A DNA stretch of 64,000 nucleotides from Burkholderia sp. Leaf177 (GTDB taxonomy: Bacteria > Pseudomonadota > Gammaproteobacteria > Burkholderiales > Burkholderiaceae): positions 637,751 to 701,750 of the forward strand of contig NZ_LMPF01000001.1 in NCBI RefSeq assembly GCF_001424345.1, read 5' to 3'. This document shows, one piece after another, positions 31,763 to 40,342 of the stretch. A model generated the notes under the pieces. The model had not been told where the DNA came from. It searched no databases and saw nothing but the letters and a program-made list of their open reading frames with translations. Made by a program: the position numbers and the translations under genes. The stretch's first letter is position 1, and every line of letters starts with the position of its first letter.

Positions 31763-32983
31763 CTAGGCGTTCGCGTCGACTTGAATCCAGCCCGCACAAT
31801 ACCACTCGTGCAGTAGCACTGTCATTGACGAATCTCCAGAGAGTGTTACAAACCGTTTCCCCTCCAGATATCGCTTGTCGGCGAGTTCAAGCAACCATTT
31901 TCTGGCTTTCGGCGACATTAATTCGCGTTCGCCATTCAGAAAATAAGCGTGCTTGTCATAAAGCAGTACAGTTTTTTTATCGAGCTTCAAACCGGACTGC
32001 TTTGCACGCTCGATAAACCGCTTTTCATTCAAAGGACGTTGCGGCGGATCAAATACGACATTCGCCTTTGGTTCGCTCAAATAACTCCCGATAAAACCAG
32101 CAACATCTTTCTCATTCCATTCAATCTTCGCAAGGATCGCGCCTACTCGCTCCAGCAGAAGGGGAGGCAATTGCGCGGGGTTAGTGACGGCGGGCTGCGT
32201 AGGGTCGCGATAACGCTGTTCACTCTTGCCGCCAGCACCCGTTATATCTTCGATGCGCTCGGCCAGGTGATATAGGAATTGCCCTGACAATTCGGCCACG
32301 GACGGCGCCCGGAAGCCGATCGAACAGGTCATGCATTCGCCCTCGGCCACGCCGTCGTGAGCAATATGCGGCGGCAAATAGAGCATGTCGCCAGGCTCGA
32401 GCACCCATTCCTCATCGGCTTCGAAGTGCTGTAAAACTTTCAACGGCAATCCCTCTTTTAGCGAGAGATCGCGCTGCGCGCCAAAGCGCCAGCGGCGCTT
32501 GCCGTGCACCTGCAACAAGAAGACATCGTAGGAATCGAAATGCGCGCCAACGCCGCCGCCGTCCGTTGCATACGAGATCATCAGGTCGTCCAGACGTGCA
32601 TCGGGAATGAAACGGAAGCGGTCCAGCAGCCCTCGGGCGCGATCGTCGTGCAGGTTCACGCCTTGCACGAGCAATGTCCAGTCACGCTTTTTCACGGGTG
32701 GCAATTCATCCGGTGCAAACGGCCCGTGCTCCATGGCCCAGGATTGGCGAAAATGTGTGATCAGGCGCGACTCGGTGTCTTCGCTGTCGGCGAGTTCGAA
32801 CAGCTCGTCGCGCGATAATGGCGCCTGGATGCCGGGAATCGCCTGACGGATCAGCAGCGGCTTTTTCTGCCAATACCGGCGCATGAATTGCGCGGGCGTG
32901 ATGCCGCCGAGGAGGGTTGCAGGTTCGTCGGGAAGCGGCACCGCGAAAGGAGTTGAGGGAACGTTAGGGGACTGCGCTGGCAT
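31763..32983 (-). CDS. JmjC-like 2-oxoglutarate oxygenase (YcfD/RoxA-type)
   Basis: A 406-residue cupin-fold oxygenase. The Fe(II) facial triad is visible as HFDSYDVFLLQVHG (H-x-D, about 148-161) and a later His in LPPHIAHDGVAEGE (about 217), plus the conserved N-terminal RRYWQKKPLLIRQA (about 34-47). YcfD hydroxylates an arginine of ribosomal protein L16; this protein has the same architecture including the C-terminal winged-helix-like domain. The exact substrate here is inferred. It is divergent from the SlyD-like gene (33 bp apart). Confidence 0.85.
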   Translation of the reverse strand: MPAQSPNVPSTPFAVPLPDEPATLLGGITPAQFMRRYWQKKPLLIRQAIPGIQAPLSRDELFELADSEDTESRLITHFRQSWAMEHGPFAPDELPPVKKRDWTLLVQGVNLHDDRARGLLDRFRFIPDARLDDLMISYATDGGGVGAHFDSYDVFLLQVHGKRRWRFGAQRDLSLKEGLPLKVLQHFEADEEWVLEPGDMLYLPPHIAHDGVAEGECMTCSIGFRAPSVAELSGQFLYHLAERIEDITGAGGKSEQRYRDPTQPAVTNPAQLPPLLLERVGAILAKIEWNEKDVAGFIGSYLSEPKANVVFDPPQRPLNEKRFIERAKQSGLKLDKKTVLLYDKHAYFLNGERELMSPKARKWLLELADKRYLEGKRFVTLSGDSSMTVLLHEWYCAGWIQVDANA

Positions 32984-33016
32984 CGTATAATTGAGGCTTG
33001 TATCTTGGAGAATCCA

Positions 33017-33556
33017 ATGAAAATCGCAAAAGACACCGTCGTATCAGTCGCCTATAAGCTGTCTGACGCTCATGGCAACCTGATCGAGGAAAGCGACGAG
33101 CCGATGGTCTATCTGCACGGCGGCTATGATGGCACGTTCCCCAAGATCGAGGAAGCACTCGACGGTCAGGAAGCCGGCTATCAGACGCAATTGCAGCTGG
33201 AGCCGCAAGACGCGTTCGGCGAGTACGATCCCGATCTCGTGAAGGTGGAGGCGCGCGGCCGCTTTCCTGAGCCGCTCGAAGTCGGCATGCAGTTCGAGGG
33301 CACGCCGGAAGACGGCGAGGACGAACTCGATTCGCTGATCTACACCGTAACCGACGTCGCGGAAGACAAGGTCGTGCTCGACGGCAATCATCCGCTAGCC
33401 GGCATGGCGCTGCGTTTCGCGTTGAACGTGCAGGAAGTGCGTGAAGCCACCGAAGACGAAAAAGAGCATCAGCACGCACACGGGCTGGATGGTCTGGAAG
33501 TGCTCGACGAAGACGAGGAAGAGCCAGGCAAGGACACGGGTCCGACCTTGCATTGA
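33017..33556 (+). CDS. slyD: FKBP-type peptidyl-prolyl isomerase, SlyD family
   Basis: A 179-residue protein: FKBP domain split by an insert-in-flap chaperone domain (SlyD layout), with VSVAYKLSDAHGNLIEES at the start, QLEPQDAFGEYD in the insert, and VVLDGNHPLAGMALRF in the second FKBP half. It assists folding as an isomerase and chaperone. The C-terminal tail is acidic with only a few His (EKEHQHAHG), not the His-rich nickel tail of E. coli SlyD. I chose the ATG at 33017, preceded by GGAG. Confidence 0.88.
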   Translation: MKIAKDTVVSVAYKLSDAHGNLIEESDEPMVYLHGGYDGTFPKIEEALDGQEAGYQTQLQLEPQDAFGEYDPDLVKVEARGRFPEPLEVGMQFEGTPEDGEDELDSLIYTVTDVAEDKVVLDGNHPLAGMALRFALNVQEVREATEDEKEHQHAHGLDGLEVLDEDEEEPGKDTGPTLH

Positions 33557-33598
33557 GGCGCGGTAGTTAGCGTCGATGCAAGTATTGATGCGAAGTGG

Positions 33599-33631
33599 AA
33601 CAAGGCGCAGGCAGGTTGCTGCGCCTTTGTT
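33599..33631. terminator. Rho-independent terminator after slyD
   Basis: AACAAGGCGCAG pairs with CTGCGCCTTTGTT around an 8-nt loop, followed by TTATTT. It lies between the convergent slyD and phosphoesterase-like genes. Confidence 0.8.
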
Positions 33632-33636
33632 TTATT

Positions 33637-34971
33637 TCATTGCACAGGACTGGCTGGAGTCGATGCACCGCTTGCCGGCGTTGGCACATTCGACGGCGTG
33701 CCCAGGATCGGCGGCATAGTTGGCGGTGGATTTGAATTGATCAACGGCGGCATTTGAGGCACGGCATTGGACGCTGCGCCGTCACTTGCAGAGGCCGGTG
33801 CTGGATATTGCTGCACCGGTTGCATCTGCTGGGAAAACGATGACGGCCCGGGTGCGCCGTTCTCCACGCTTGGCATGGACGACGCGGCGGGTGCCGATCC
33901 CTGTGCAGATCCTTGAGCTTGGCTATTCGGCCGAATGGTTACGTCCCGTACACGAACACGAAAGGGCGGCCGCCAGTTCAGGTCGGACTCGACTTCGAGC
34001 CACTGCGATTGCGGATTCTTCAATCCGATTGCGATGCGCGTCAGATTCCCCACAACGGCGCCCTTGTCATTGCGCAAGGGTTGATCGATACGAAACCCCT
34101 TGGCAATGGGCGTGTCCGAGTTGTGGATCACAATCATCGGACCACGAAATGATTCCGCGGCTTTCACCAGGCTGCGTTTCAGTTCGAGAAAGCCATCGCG
34201 CGATGCGTCGCCGCGCGAGAAGCGCAGCCATGCGAAACGATCGCGCCGTTCGTAACGCGCGAAATCCGGATCGCCCTGGAGGATCACGACGACCGCGCGC
34301 AAGTCGCTACGGCGGGCGTTTTCCACTGCGTGTTCGAGCCAGAACGCGTTGGCGACCGAGCGATCCTCGAATTCGCCGTTGCGCCCGCCGGCAGTCGAGT
34401 AGTGGTTGTTTGGCGCGGGCGCGTTCAGGCCGATGAACGCAATGCCGTTCGCCTGCCATCGAACGTTTTCACGGAACGGTCGAAAGCGCGCGACATCGCT
34501 TTCGCGAATCATGCTGATCGGCGTCTGACCGAGCGAATTCGAGTCGCCGAAGAATAGCTGGCGAATAAAGTCGAGGCGTTCGACCGGATCGTAACCACCG
34601 GCTTGCGACATATTGCACGACGCCCAGTCGTTACCGCCAGGAAGCAGGACCACAGGTTTGCGCGAACTGTCGAAGATTTGCTGGCGCGTGTTGTAGAGCG
34701 TGTCGCGGCACGGCTCTGCTTCGCTTTTGAGATTGCCGTCGTAGACAATGAACGACGTATTGCGATCCCGTCCAATGGCATCGAGCATTTGTTGCAACGC
34801 GGTTTCGTCGGCTGGTTTATTCACGACGTTCGATGCAATCGCGAAGCTCATCGGCGCTGTTTCAGCGTGCGCGGTCTGCATTGTAATGACGATGCAGGCA
34901 ACGGCAAATGCGCGCGACACGCATCGCGCGCGAAGCCTCTGAGCGGGAAACCCGCAGCTAGTGAGACGCAT
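33637..34971 (-). CDS. Secreted metallophosphoesterase-like protein
   Basis: About 444 residues with an N-terminal signal peptide ending near MQTAHAETA. The body shows calcineurin-like phosphoesterase flavour ([29 protein letters not shown], a later IVIHNSDTP) but the metal-binding histidines are not all obvious, so activity is unproven. The C-terminal 90 residues are Pro/Ser/Ala-rich and disordered. The start may be the ATG at 34971 or the one at 34995; either overlaps the 3' end of mutS (14 or 38 nt), so the two are cotranscribed. Confidence 0.6.
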   Translation of the reverse strand: MRLTSCGFPAQRLRARCVSRAFAVACIVITMQTAHAETAPMSFAIASNVVNKPADETALQQMLDAIGRDRNTSFIVYDGNLKSEAEPCRDTLYNTRQQIFDSSRKPVVLLPGGNDWASCNMSQAGGYDPVERLDFIRQLFFGDSNSLGQTPISMIRESDVARFRPFRENVRWQANGIAFIGLNAPAPNNHYSTAGGRNGEFEDRSVANAFWLEHAVENARRSDLRAVVVILQGDPDFARYERRDRFAWLRFSRGDASRDGFLELKRSLVKAAESFRGPMIVIHNSDTPIAKGFRIDQPLRNDKGAVVGNLTRIAIGLKNPQSQWLEVESDLNWRPPFRVRVRDVTIRPNSQAQGSAQGSAPAASSMPSVENGAPGPSSFSQQMQPVQQYPAPASASDGAASNAVPQMPPLINSNPPPTMPPILGTPSNVPTPASGASTPASPVQ

Positions 34972-37609
34972 CCGGAGCGTGCGACGCCAGCTCATGTAGT
35001 TCGTAGAGCAGATCGAGTGCGTCGCGTGGACGTACGTCGTTCGGATCGATTGCGCGGAGGCGGTCCAGCGCCGGATGGGGCGCGGCTGGCTCGTCGCGCG
35101 CTTCGATCTCGTTCAGATTGTCAATATGCGGCGGCGCGAACAGGTCGAATTGCGGCGAGGCCTGACCGATGGACTGCTGCTCCAGATGCGCCAGATGTTT
35201 TCTGGCCGCCTTGATCACCGCGGGCGGAACACCGGCGAGTTGCGCTACTTGCAAGCCGTAGCTTTGATTCGCCGGACCTTCGTTGACCGAATGCAAGAAC
35301 ACGATGCCGTGATCGTGCTCGACCGCCGACAAATGCACGTTCGCGGCGTGCGCGAACTCGGCCGGCAACTGGGTCAGCTCGAAATAATGCGTGGCAAACA
35401 ACGTATGGCAGCCGTTGTGCGAGAGCAGATGCCGTGCGATTGCCCAAGCGAGCGCGAGGCCATCGAAGGTGGATGTGCCCCGGCCGATCTCGTCCATCAG
35501 CACCAGGCTCGACGGTGTTGCGTCGTTGAGAATGGCAGCGGCTTCGGTCATCTCGACCATGAAGGTCGAGCGCCCGCCCGCTAGGTCATCGGCGGCACCA
35601 ATGCGCGTGAAAATCCGGTCGATAGGACCAAAACTCGCGCGCTTGGCGGGTACATAGCTGCCCACGTAGGCAAGGAGCGCGATTAACGCGGTCTGGCGCA
35701 TGAACGTCGACTTACCGCCCATGTTCGGGCCGGTGATCAGCAGCAGCTTGCGATCGGTGTTCAGGCAACAATCGTTAGCGATAAATTGTTCGACTTGCGC
35801 TTCGACAACAGGATGCCGCCCTTGCTCGATATCGATTCCCGAGTCGTTCGCAAAACTCGGTGCAACCCAGTCGAGCGCAAGTGCGCGTTCGGCGAATGCG
35901 CTCAGCAGATCCAGCTCGGCGAGCGCCGCCGCGACACGCTGGCAATCGCCGATATGCGGCAGCAAGGTCTGCAGCAGCGCGTCATAAAGCATGCGTTCGC
36001 GGGCAAGCGCCCGATCCTGCGCGGACAACGCCTTGTCTTCGAACGTCTTCAATTCCGGCGTGATGTAGCGCTCGGCGTTCTTGAGCGTCTGACGGCGCCG
36101 GTAATCGTCCGGAACCTTGTCCGTCTGACCACGCGTGACTTCAATATAAAACCCGTGCACCTTGTTGTATTCGACCCGCAAGTTCGCGATTCCCGTGCGT
36201 GCGCGCTCACGCGTTTCCAGGTCGATCAGGAACTGGTCGCAGTTCTCCGAGATGTCGCGCAGCTCGTCGAGATCTGCGTCGTACCCGCGCGCGATCACGC
36301 CGCCGTCGCGAATCAGTACAGCGGGTTCTTTGGCGATCGCGCGGGTCAGCAAGTCGAGACATTCCGGCGGCGGCTCGAGCGCGCTATCGATTCGATCGAG
36401 CCATGCGGCGTGCACCTTGACCGGAGCCAGCCGTTCGCGCAGTTGCGGTAAGGCGGCGAAGGTATCGCGCAGGCTCGAAAGATCACGCGGCCGCGCTGAA
36501 AGCAGCGCGAGTCTCCCCGTGATTCGTTCGATATCCGAAATCTGGCGCAGCGCCGAGCGCAGACCATCGAGACTCGCGCCCGAAGGAGCGTCGAGCAAGG
36601 CGCCGATCGCGCGTTGACGTCCCTGAGCAATGGCCGAATCGCGCGGCGGATGATGCAGCCAGTGACGCAGCAACCGGCTGCCCATGGTCGTGCAGCACGT
36701 GTCCAGCAACGAACAAAGCGTCGGCGATTCCGTTCCGCGCAGCGTTTCGGTCAGTTCAAGATTGCGTCGCGTGGCGGGATCGAGTCCGATGTATTCCGAC
36801 TCGTACTCCACCTTCAGGCTGCGCACGTGCCGCAGTTGCTGACCTTGGGTTGCAGCGGCATAAAGGAGCAGCGCACCAGCTGCGCCGCATGCGCACGTCA
36901 GCGAGTGGGCGCCAAAGCCGTCGAGACCCGCGACGTCGAGTTGTTCGCATAAGCGCTGCGTACCGGAATCGATATCGAAATGCCATGCAGGAACGCGCGT
37001 GGTCGCGCCGATGTTCGGCACCTGGAACGGCGCGTTCGTATCCGAGAACGAATCGGCCGTCAGGGTTTCAGCCGGCCGGATTCTTTCGAGCGCCGCGCCC
37101 AGTTGATCGGGCGCGACTTCCGCGAGGCGCAACGCGCCGCTTGCAAGGTTGAGCCACGCAAGTCCGACGCTCGTTACAACGCCGCGACGGTTGTGCGCGG
37201 GACACAACGCCAACAGGAAGACGTCGTTTTTGTCGGAGAGAAGGGCGGCGTCGGTGAGCGTACCGGGCGTGACCACGCGCACGACCTTGCGCTCGACCGG
37301 TCCCTTCGATGTTGCCGGGTCACCAATCTGTTCGCAGATGGCAACCGACTCGCCGAGCTTCACGAGCTTGGCGAGATATTGCTCGCACGAATGGTGGGGA
37401 ATGCCCGCCATCTTGATTGGGTTGCCACCCGATGCGCCGCGTTGTGTCAGGGTCAGGTCGAGAAGGCGGGATGCCTTGACTGCATCGTCGAAGAAAAGCT
37501 CGTAGAAGTCGCCCATGCGATAGAACACGAGCGTGCCCGGATGCTCCGCCTTGATTCGCAGGTACTGCTGCATCATCGGTGTATGTGACGAAAGCTCTGC
37601 TTCGGTCAT
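34958..37609 (-). CDS. mutS: DNA mismatch repair protein MutS with element-supplied 5' end
   Basis: About 883 residues from the ATG at 37609 (a TTG at 37669 would add 20). Mismatch-binding FYELF is in [13 protein letters not shown], Walker A in [14 protein letters not shown], and Walker B with signature in [12 protein letters not shown], so the protein is complete. MutS recognises mispairs and recruits MutL. The first 13 codons (33 from the TTG) come from the integrated element, not from the ancestral gene: the element's left junction lies in the ATG-ATG-CA codons of the conserved [12 protein letters not shown] motif, and the displaced original start is at 52610-52729. Transcription now begins within the element, in the region shared with the divergent integrase gene. 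Confidence 0.93.
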   Translation of the reverse strand: MTEAELSSHTPMMQQYLRIKAEHPGTLVFYRMGDFYELFFDDAVKASRLLDLTLTQRGASGGNPIKMAGIPHHSCEQYLAKLVKLGESVAICEQIGDPATSKGPVERKVVRVVTPGTLTDAALLSDKNDVFLLALCPAHNRRGVVTSVGLAWLNLASGALRLAEVAPDQLGAALERIRPAETLTADSFSDTNAPFQVPNIGATTRVPAWHFDIDSGTQRLCEQLDVAGLDGFGAHSLTCACGAAGALLLYAAATQGQQLRHVRSLKVEYESEYIGLDPATRRNLELTETLRGTESPTLCSLLDTCCTTMGSRLLRHWLHHPPRDSAIAQGRQRAIGALLDAPSGASLDGLRSALRQISDIERITGRLALLSARPRDLSSLRDTFAALPQLRERLAPVKVHAAWLDRIDSALEPPPECLDLLTRAIAKEPAVLIRDGGVIARGYDADLDELRDISENCDQFLIDLETRERARTGIANLRVEYNKVHGFYIEVTRGQTDKVPDDYRRRQTLKNAERYITPELKTFEDKALSAQDRALARERMLYDALLQTLLPHIGDCQRVAAALAELDLLSAFAERALALDWVAPSFANDSGIDIEQGRHPVVEAQVEQFIANDCCLNTDRKLLLITGPNMGGKSTFMRQTALIALLAYVGSYVPAKRASFGPIDRIFTRIGAADDLAGGRSTFMVEMTEAAAILNDATPSSLVLMDEIGRGTSTFDGLALAWAIARHLLSHNGCHTLFATHYFELTQLPAEFAHAANVHLSAVEHDHGIVFLHSVNEGPANQSYGLQVAQLAGVPPAVIKAARKHLAHLEQQSIGQASPQFDLFAPPHIDNLNEIEARDEPAAPHPALDRLRAIDPNDVRPRDALDLLYELHELASHAPDASH
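37569..37585 (-). repeat. attL core within mutS
   Basis: TGCATCAT identical to the right copy, followed by nine bases that match at six positions (14 of 17 overall). The three mismatches are all third-codon positions of the mutS codons His-Thr-Pro, so both versions encode HTPMM. The exchange must lie within the 8 identical bases or just left of them. Confidence 0.8.
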
Positions 37610-37776
37610 TGCCTTTGCTGGCGGGCCAGAATCGGGTGTAAGGCTAAGCCTAACATTGGTTTCGGACAATTTATTGCTCTCAGACCGTGTTCGTTTTACA
37701 TCAAACGTGTTCGTTTATAGCTGGATTTTCGGTGTAGGTGTAGGTATCGTTGAGCTATTCCGTAGCGAGAACGATA
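37610..37776. promoter_or_regulatory. Divergent mutS/integrase control region with repeats
   Basis: Between the element-supplied mutS start and the integrase ATG. It contains an exact 11-bp direct repeat CGTGTTCGTTT (37686-37696 and 37706-37716, 20-bp period, two helical turns). It also has GGTGTAGGT (37731-37739, with a second overlapping GTGTAGGT) whose complement ACCTACACC lies at 37782-37790 just inside the integrase gene. These look like integrase arm sites or operators. Because both genes read outward from here, anything binding could affect mutS expression too. Confidence 0.5.
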
Positions 37777-39045
37777 ATGAAACCTACACCCGCGGGCGAT
37801 AGACCCAAAACACTTACACCGGCGATTATCGCCGCTATGGCGCCGGGCGTCGAACTGAGCGACCCTGACAACCCAGGTTTGCGAGTCCGGTGCAATTCGT
37901 CGGCGAAAGTTTTCTTCTACCGCTACCGCGCACCGGACGGTGCCCTGCGGCAAATCAAGCTCGGGGAGTTCGGCGCGATGACCCTTGCCGCAGCCCGTGC
38001 GGCGCTTGCCAAGCGAAAGCTCGATCGTGAACAGGGGATAGATCCTCAGCTCGTAAAGCGGCAGGCCAGGGCCGACGCCGCGAAGGCCCGCGAAGCCAAG
38101 CGCGCCACTAGCTACACCGTTGAGGATCTGGTCAACGATTACATTGTTGAAAATCTAGAGAAGCAAAAGAAGGGCGCGGAGGGCGTACGGCTTCTACAGC
38201 GTGAACTCGTGCCAAAGCTCGGCGCGCGTCCGGCTGCTGCTGTTACGCGCCGCGAGTTGCAGGACGAGGTGATCCGGCCGACGATGGCGCGCGCGCCGCG
38301 GGTCGCGACTTATCTGTTAAGCCGTATCCGGTGCGCTTATGCCCATGGACTCGAACAAGGGCGCCTTCCCGACGACCATATTTCCCCGACGATAGGCATT
38401 AAAGGCGCGTCGCAAGTTCGCCGGAAGCGCGCGCTCGGGGATAGCGAGCTGGCGACGCTACTGCGGTGGCTACCGCATAGCCCATACAGCCGGTCGGTGC
38501 GCAAAGTGCTGCTGTTGTCCCTGCTGACTGCCTCGCGAAGCGGCGAGATCGTAGCGGCGCGCTGGTCCGACATCGACTTCGAGCGCGGCACGTGGCAGCA
38601 ACACGACACTAAGAACGGCACGCCGCATCTCGTGATGCTGTCGCGTCAGGCGCTTGAGGTGCTCAAGTACCGCCGCGAGCTCGATCCCGTTTTCGTGTTC
38701 CCAAGCGGCAAACGGAAAGATCAGCACATCAATCAGAAAGCGGTGGGCTTGGCGCAGTACGCCGCGCGGCAGGCGTCAGACGGCGCGCCGGCGGCTGACC
38801 CGTTGTCAACCGGTTGGACAACGCACGACCTGCGCCGCAGCGCCGCTACGGGGCTTGCACGCCTGGGCTGTCCGCGCGTCGTGCAGGACCGGTGTTTGAA
38901 CCACGTCGACAACTCGATCGCCGCCATCTACGACACGCATCGGTACGACGAGGAAGCGCGCACGTGGTTGCAAAAGTGGGCAGACCATCTCACTGCGCTG
39001 TCGACGCCGAACGTTACCTCGATCGACGCCGCAATGGCGGCATAG
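37777..39045 (+). CDS. int: P4-type tyrosine integrase
   Basis: About 422 residues from the ATG at 37777 (a TTG at 37750 would add 9). It has an N-terminal DUF4102 arm-binding domain (about 10-95, LRVRCNSSAKVFFYRYRAPD), a core-binding domain (about 110-200), and a catalytic domain with Arg in LTASRSGEIVAARW (about 250), the HxxR box in THDLRRSAATGLARLG (about 348), and the nucleophile Tyr in NSIAAIYDTHRY (about 385). It integrates and excises the element. Integrases of this group usually target tRNA genes; here the adjacent attachment core lies in mutS. Confidence 0.95.
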   Translation: MKPTPAGDRPKTLTPAIIAAMAPGVELSDPDNPGLRVRCNSSAKVFFYRYRAPDGALRQIKLGEFGAMTLAAARAALAKRKLDREQGIDPQLVKRQARADAAKAREAKRATSYTVEDLVNDYIVENLEKQKKGAEGVRLLQRELVPKLGARPAAAVTRRELQDEVIRPTMARAPRVATYLLSRIRCAYAHGLEQGRLPDDHISPTIGIKGASQVRRKRALGDSELATLLRWLPHSPYSRSVRKVLLLSLLTASRSGEIVAARWSDIDFERGTWQQHDTKNGTPHLVMLSRQALEVLKYRRELDPVFVFPSGKRKDQHINQKAVGLAQYAARQASDGAPAADPLSTGWTTHDLRRSAATGLARLGCPRVVQDRCLNHVDNSIAAIYDTHRYDEEARTWLQKWADHLTALSTPNVTSIDAAMAA

Positions 39046-39046
39046 C

Positions 39047-39151
39047 ATGGCGCCGGTCACCGCAACTTGTATCGGGGTGTTCTTCGCTACGTCCTTGGGG
39101 CTGGCGTGGGCTGCGGTTGTTGCCCACTTCATCAGAATCACTCGTAGCTGA
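39047..39151 (+). CDS. Possible 34-residue single-TM protein after int
   Basis: An ATG 1 bp after the int stop opens a 34-codon frame with one hydrophobic stretch (CIGVFFATSLGLAWAAVVAHF) and a basic tail. No ribosome binding site stands out. It may be a real small membrane protein of the element or chance. Confidence 0.3.
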   Translation: MAPVTATCIGVFFATSLGLAWAAVVAHFIRITRS

Positions 39152-39228
39152 ACAGCAACAAAGCGTACACATACCGCAAGCCGACCCCACGATCATTGAG
39201 CACGTTCTAACACACAAGGACACGCTCA

Positions 39229-39504
39229 ATGAAAACCTCCGTGACCCGCGCTCCAATCGAGCCGGAATTGATAAACATGGCCGAGCTGCGGGTTCTACTC
39301 GGCAACTGCTCGCGCAATTGGATCTACGACCAGCTTCGTCGCGATCCGGCATTCCCCCGTCCGCTAAAGCTAAACGCGTTTTCAAACGCGTGGAAGATCA
39401 GCGAGATCCGCGCGTACATTGATTCGTTACCGAGACACAACCTCAATGGTCTGGCGGCACCCGACTGGCACGCAGCGGCCGTACGTTCTTCGGGAGCTGC
39501 ATGA
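39229..39504 (+). CDS. alpA: AlpA-family regulator/excisionase
   Basis: A 91-residue winged-helix protein. NMAELRVLLGNCSRNWIYDQLRRDPAFPRP (about residues 15-44, shown here only as the family match over that span) and the SNAWKISEIRAYIDSLPR end are typical of AlpA/MerR-like proteins. In P4-like elements AlpA activates or redirects integrase for excision. AAGGA precedes the ATG. It is the first of three overlapping genes (ATGA overlap with the next), so it likely controls a small early operon. Confidence 0.85.
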   Translation: MKTSVTRAPIEPELINMAELRVLLGNCSRNWIYDQLRRDPAFPRPLKLNAFSNAWKISEIRAYIDSLPRHNLNGLAAPDWHAAAVRSSGAA

Positions 39505-39890
39505 CCTATTCCGCTCCTGTCGCTGCCGCGGTTGCAAGGCTCATTCAAGCGCACAAACAACTTGAGCAGGCGCTGCTCGATCGATGTGGCACAACCGAAG
39601 ACGGACTCGCGCAACCGCGTTGGCTGCTTTGCCTCGCGCAAAAAGCAATCGAAGGGATCGTTTTGGTTGCCGACTTCACGGCAGTAGAGATACACGGGCG
39701 CGCTCAAGGTGAAATCGCACGAATCATAAAGGTTGTCGACGGGACACTGCCGCGTGTGCCCACTTCAAGAGACATGACCATCGATGACGCTGCGCCGGTT
39801 CTGCTGCCACTGATCGACGAAATCAAGCCGCTGGTCGTACTTGTGACGTCACTCGACAAATACATCTCACCGACAGGGAAGCTTTTCTAA
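39501..39890 (+). CDS. Hypothetical element protein (129 aa)
   Basis: I do not recognise this protein. It is mainly helical by composition (AAAVARLIQAHKQLEQALLD at the start; two longer Leu/Val/Ile-rich stretches at about 45-60 and 98-118), with no clear signal or DNA-binding motif. Its ATG overlaps the alpA stop codon, and its stop overlaps the next start by 1 nt (TAATG), so translation is coupled across all three genes. It is likely part of the early control or replication block. Confidence 0.65.
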   Translation: MTYSAPVAAAVARLIQAHKQLEQALLDRCGTTEDGLAQPRWLLCLAQKAIEGIVLVADFTAVEIHGRAQGEIARIIKVVDGTLPRVPTSRDMTIDDAAPVLLPLIDEIKPLVVLVTSLDKYISPTGKLF

Positions 39891-40285
39891 TGGACGATAA
39901 AACGGTCGCTGGCGGCCCGCATGTTGTATTCGACATCGTCGACGACGGGCCGCCAGAGTTTCAAATGGCGCCAGCAGGCGCGATTGTCTGGATCGAGGTT
40001 GACCCTTCAGAGCCGAGGACGTTGCTCGTCGATCCGGTCCCGCACCTTGTCTGCGATTCACTGCTCGGCATACAAGTGCAACGGCTCAAGAAAACAGAGA
40101 TCGCGACCGGCCGGGTGGAGTGGTATTTCGAGAGCCTGCCCTACGGCGACACCGGCGAGATCAGCCAGTACTACTGCATCGAGCGCCCAAACGGGGTGAT
40201 TACCTATAGCGACGGCCGGCTGCAGACAGCAGAAGAACGCGCACAGCTGTTGGCGGCCAAGAAGCGGTTCTTCAGTGGCGAATAA
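39890..40285 (+). CDS. Hypothetical element protein (131 aa)
   Basis: I do not recognise this protein. It is acidic at the start (DDKTVAGG, DIVDDGPPEFQM), with a probable beta-rich body (PAGAIVWIEVDPSEPRTLLVD) and a helical C-terminus ending in KKRFFSGE. No catalytic motif is apparent. It is translationally coupled to the preceding gene and is followed by a small hairpin and then the primase/helicase gene. Confidence 0.65.
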   Translation: MDDKTVAGGPHVVFDIVDDGPPEFQMAPAGAIVWIEVDPSEPRTLLVDPVPHLVCDSLLGIQVQRLKKTEIATGRVEWYFESLPYGDTGEISQYYCIERPNGVITYSDGRLQTAEERAQLLAAKKRFFSGE

Positions 40286-40288
40286 AAA

Positions 40289-40308
40289 AGCGCACCCGAA
40301 GGTGCGCT
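40289..40308. terminator. Small CGAA-loop hairpin before the primase gene
   Basis: AGCGCACC / GGTGCGCT with a CGAA tetraloop, 4 bp after the stop codon of the preceding gene and preceded by AAAAAA. As read on the plus strand there is no T-run, so it may act as an attenuator or serve the opposite strand. Confidence 0.4.
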
Positions 40309-40342
40309 AAGACAAACGTTTTGAAGCAAAAGGTGATTCATT

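Noticed and set aside
37750..37776. TTG start for the integrase
   Set aside because: The ATG at 37777 is preferred; the 9 extra codons overlap the repeat-rich control region. Not fully excluded.
39501..40285. Assigning anti-repressor or Cox functions to the two genes after alpA
   Set aside because: Position alone is suggestive but there are no recognisable motifs.
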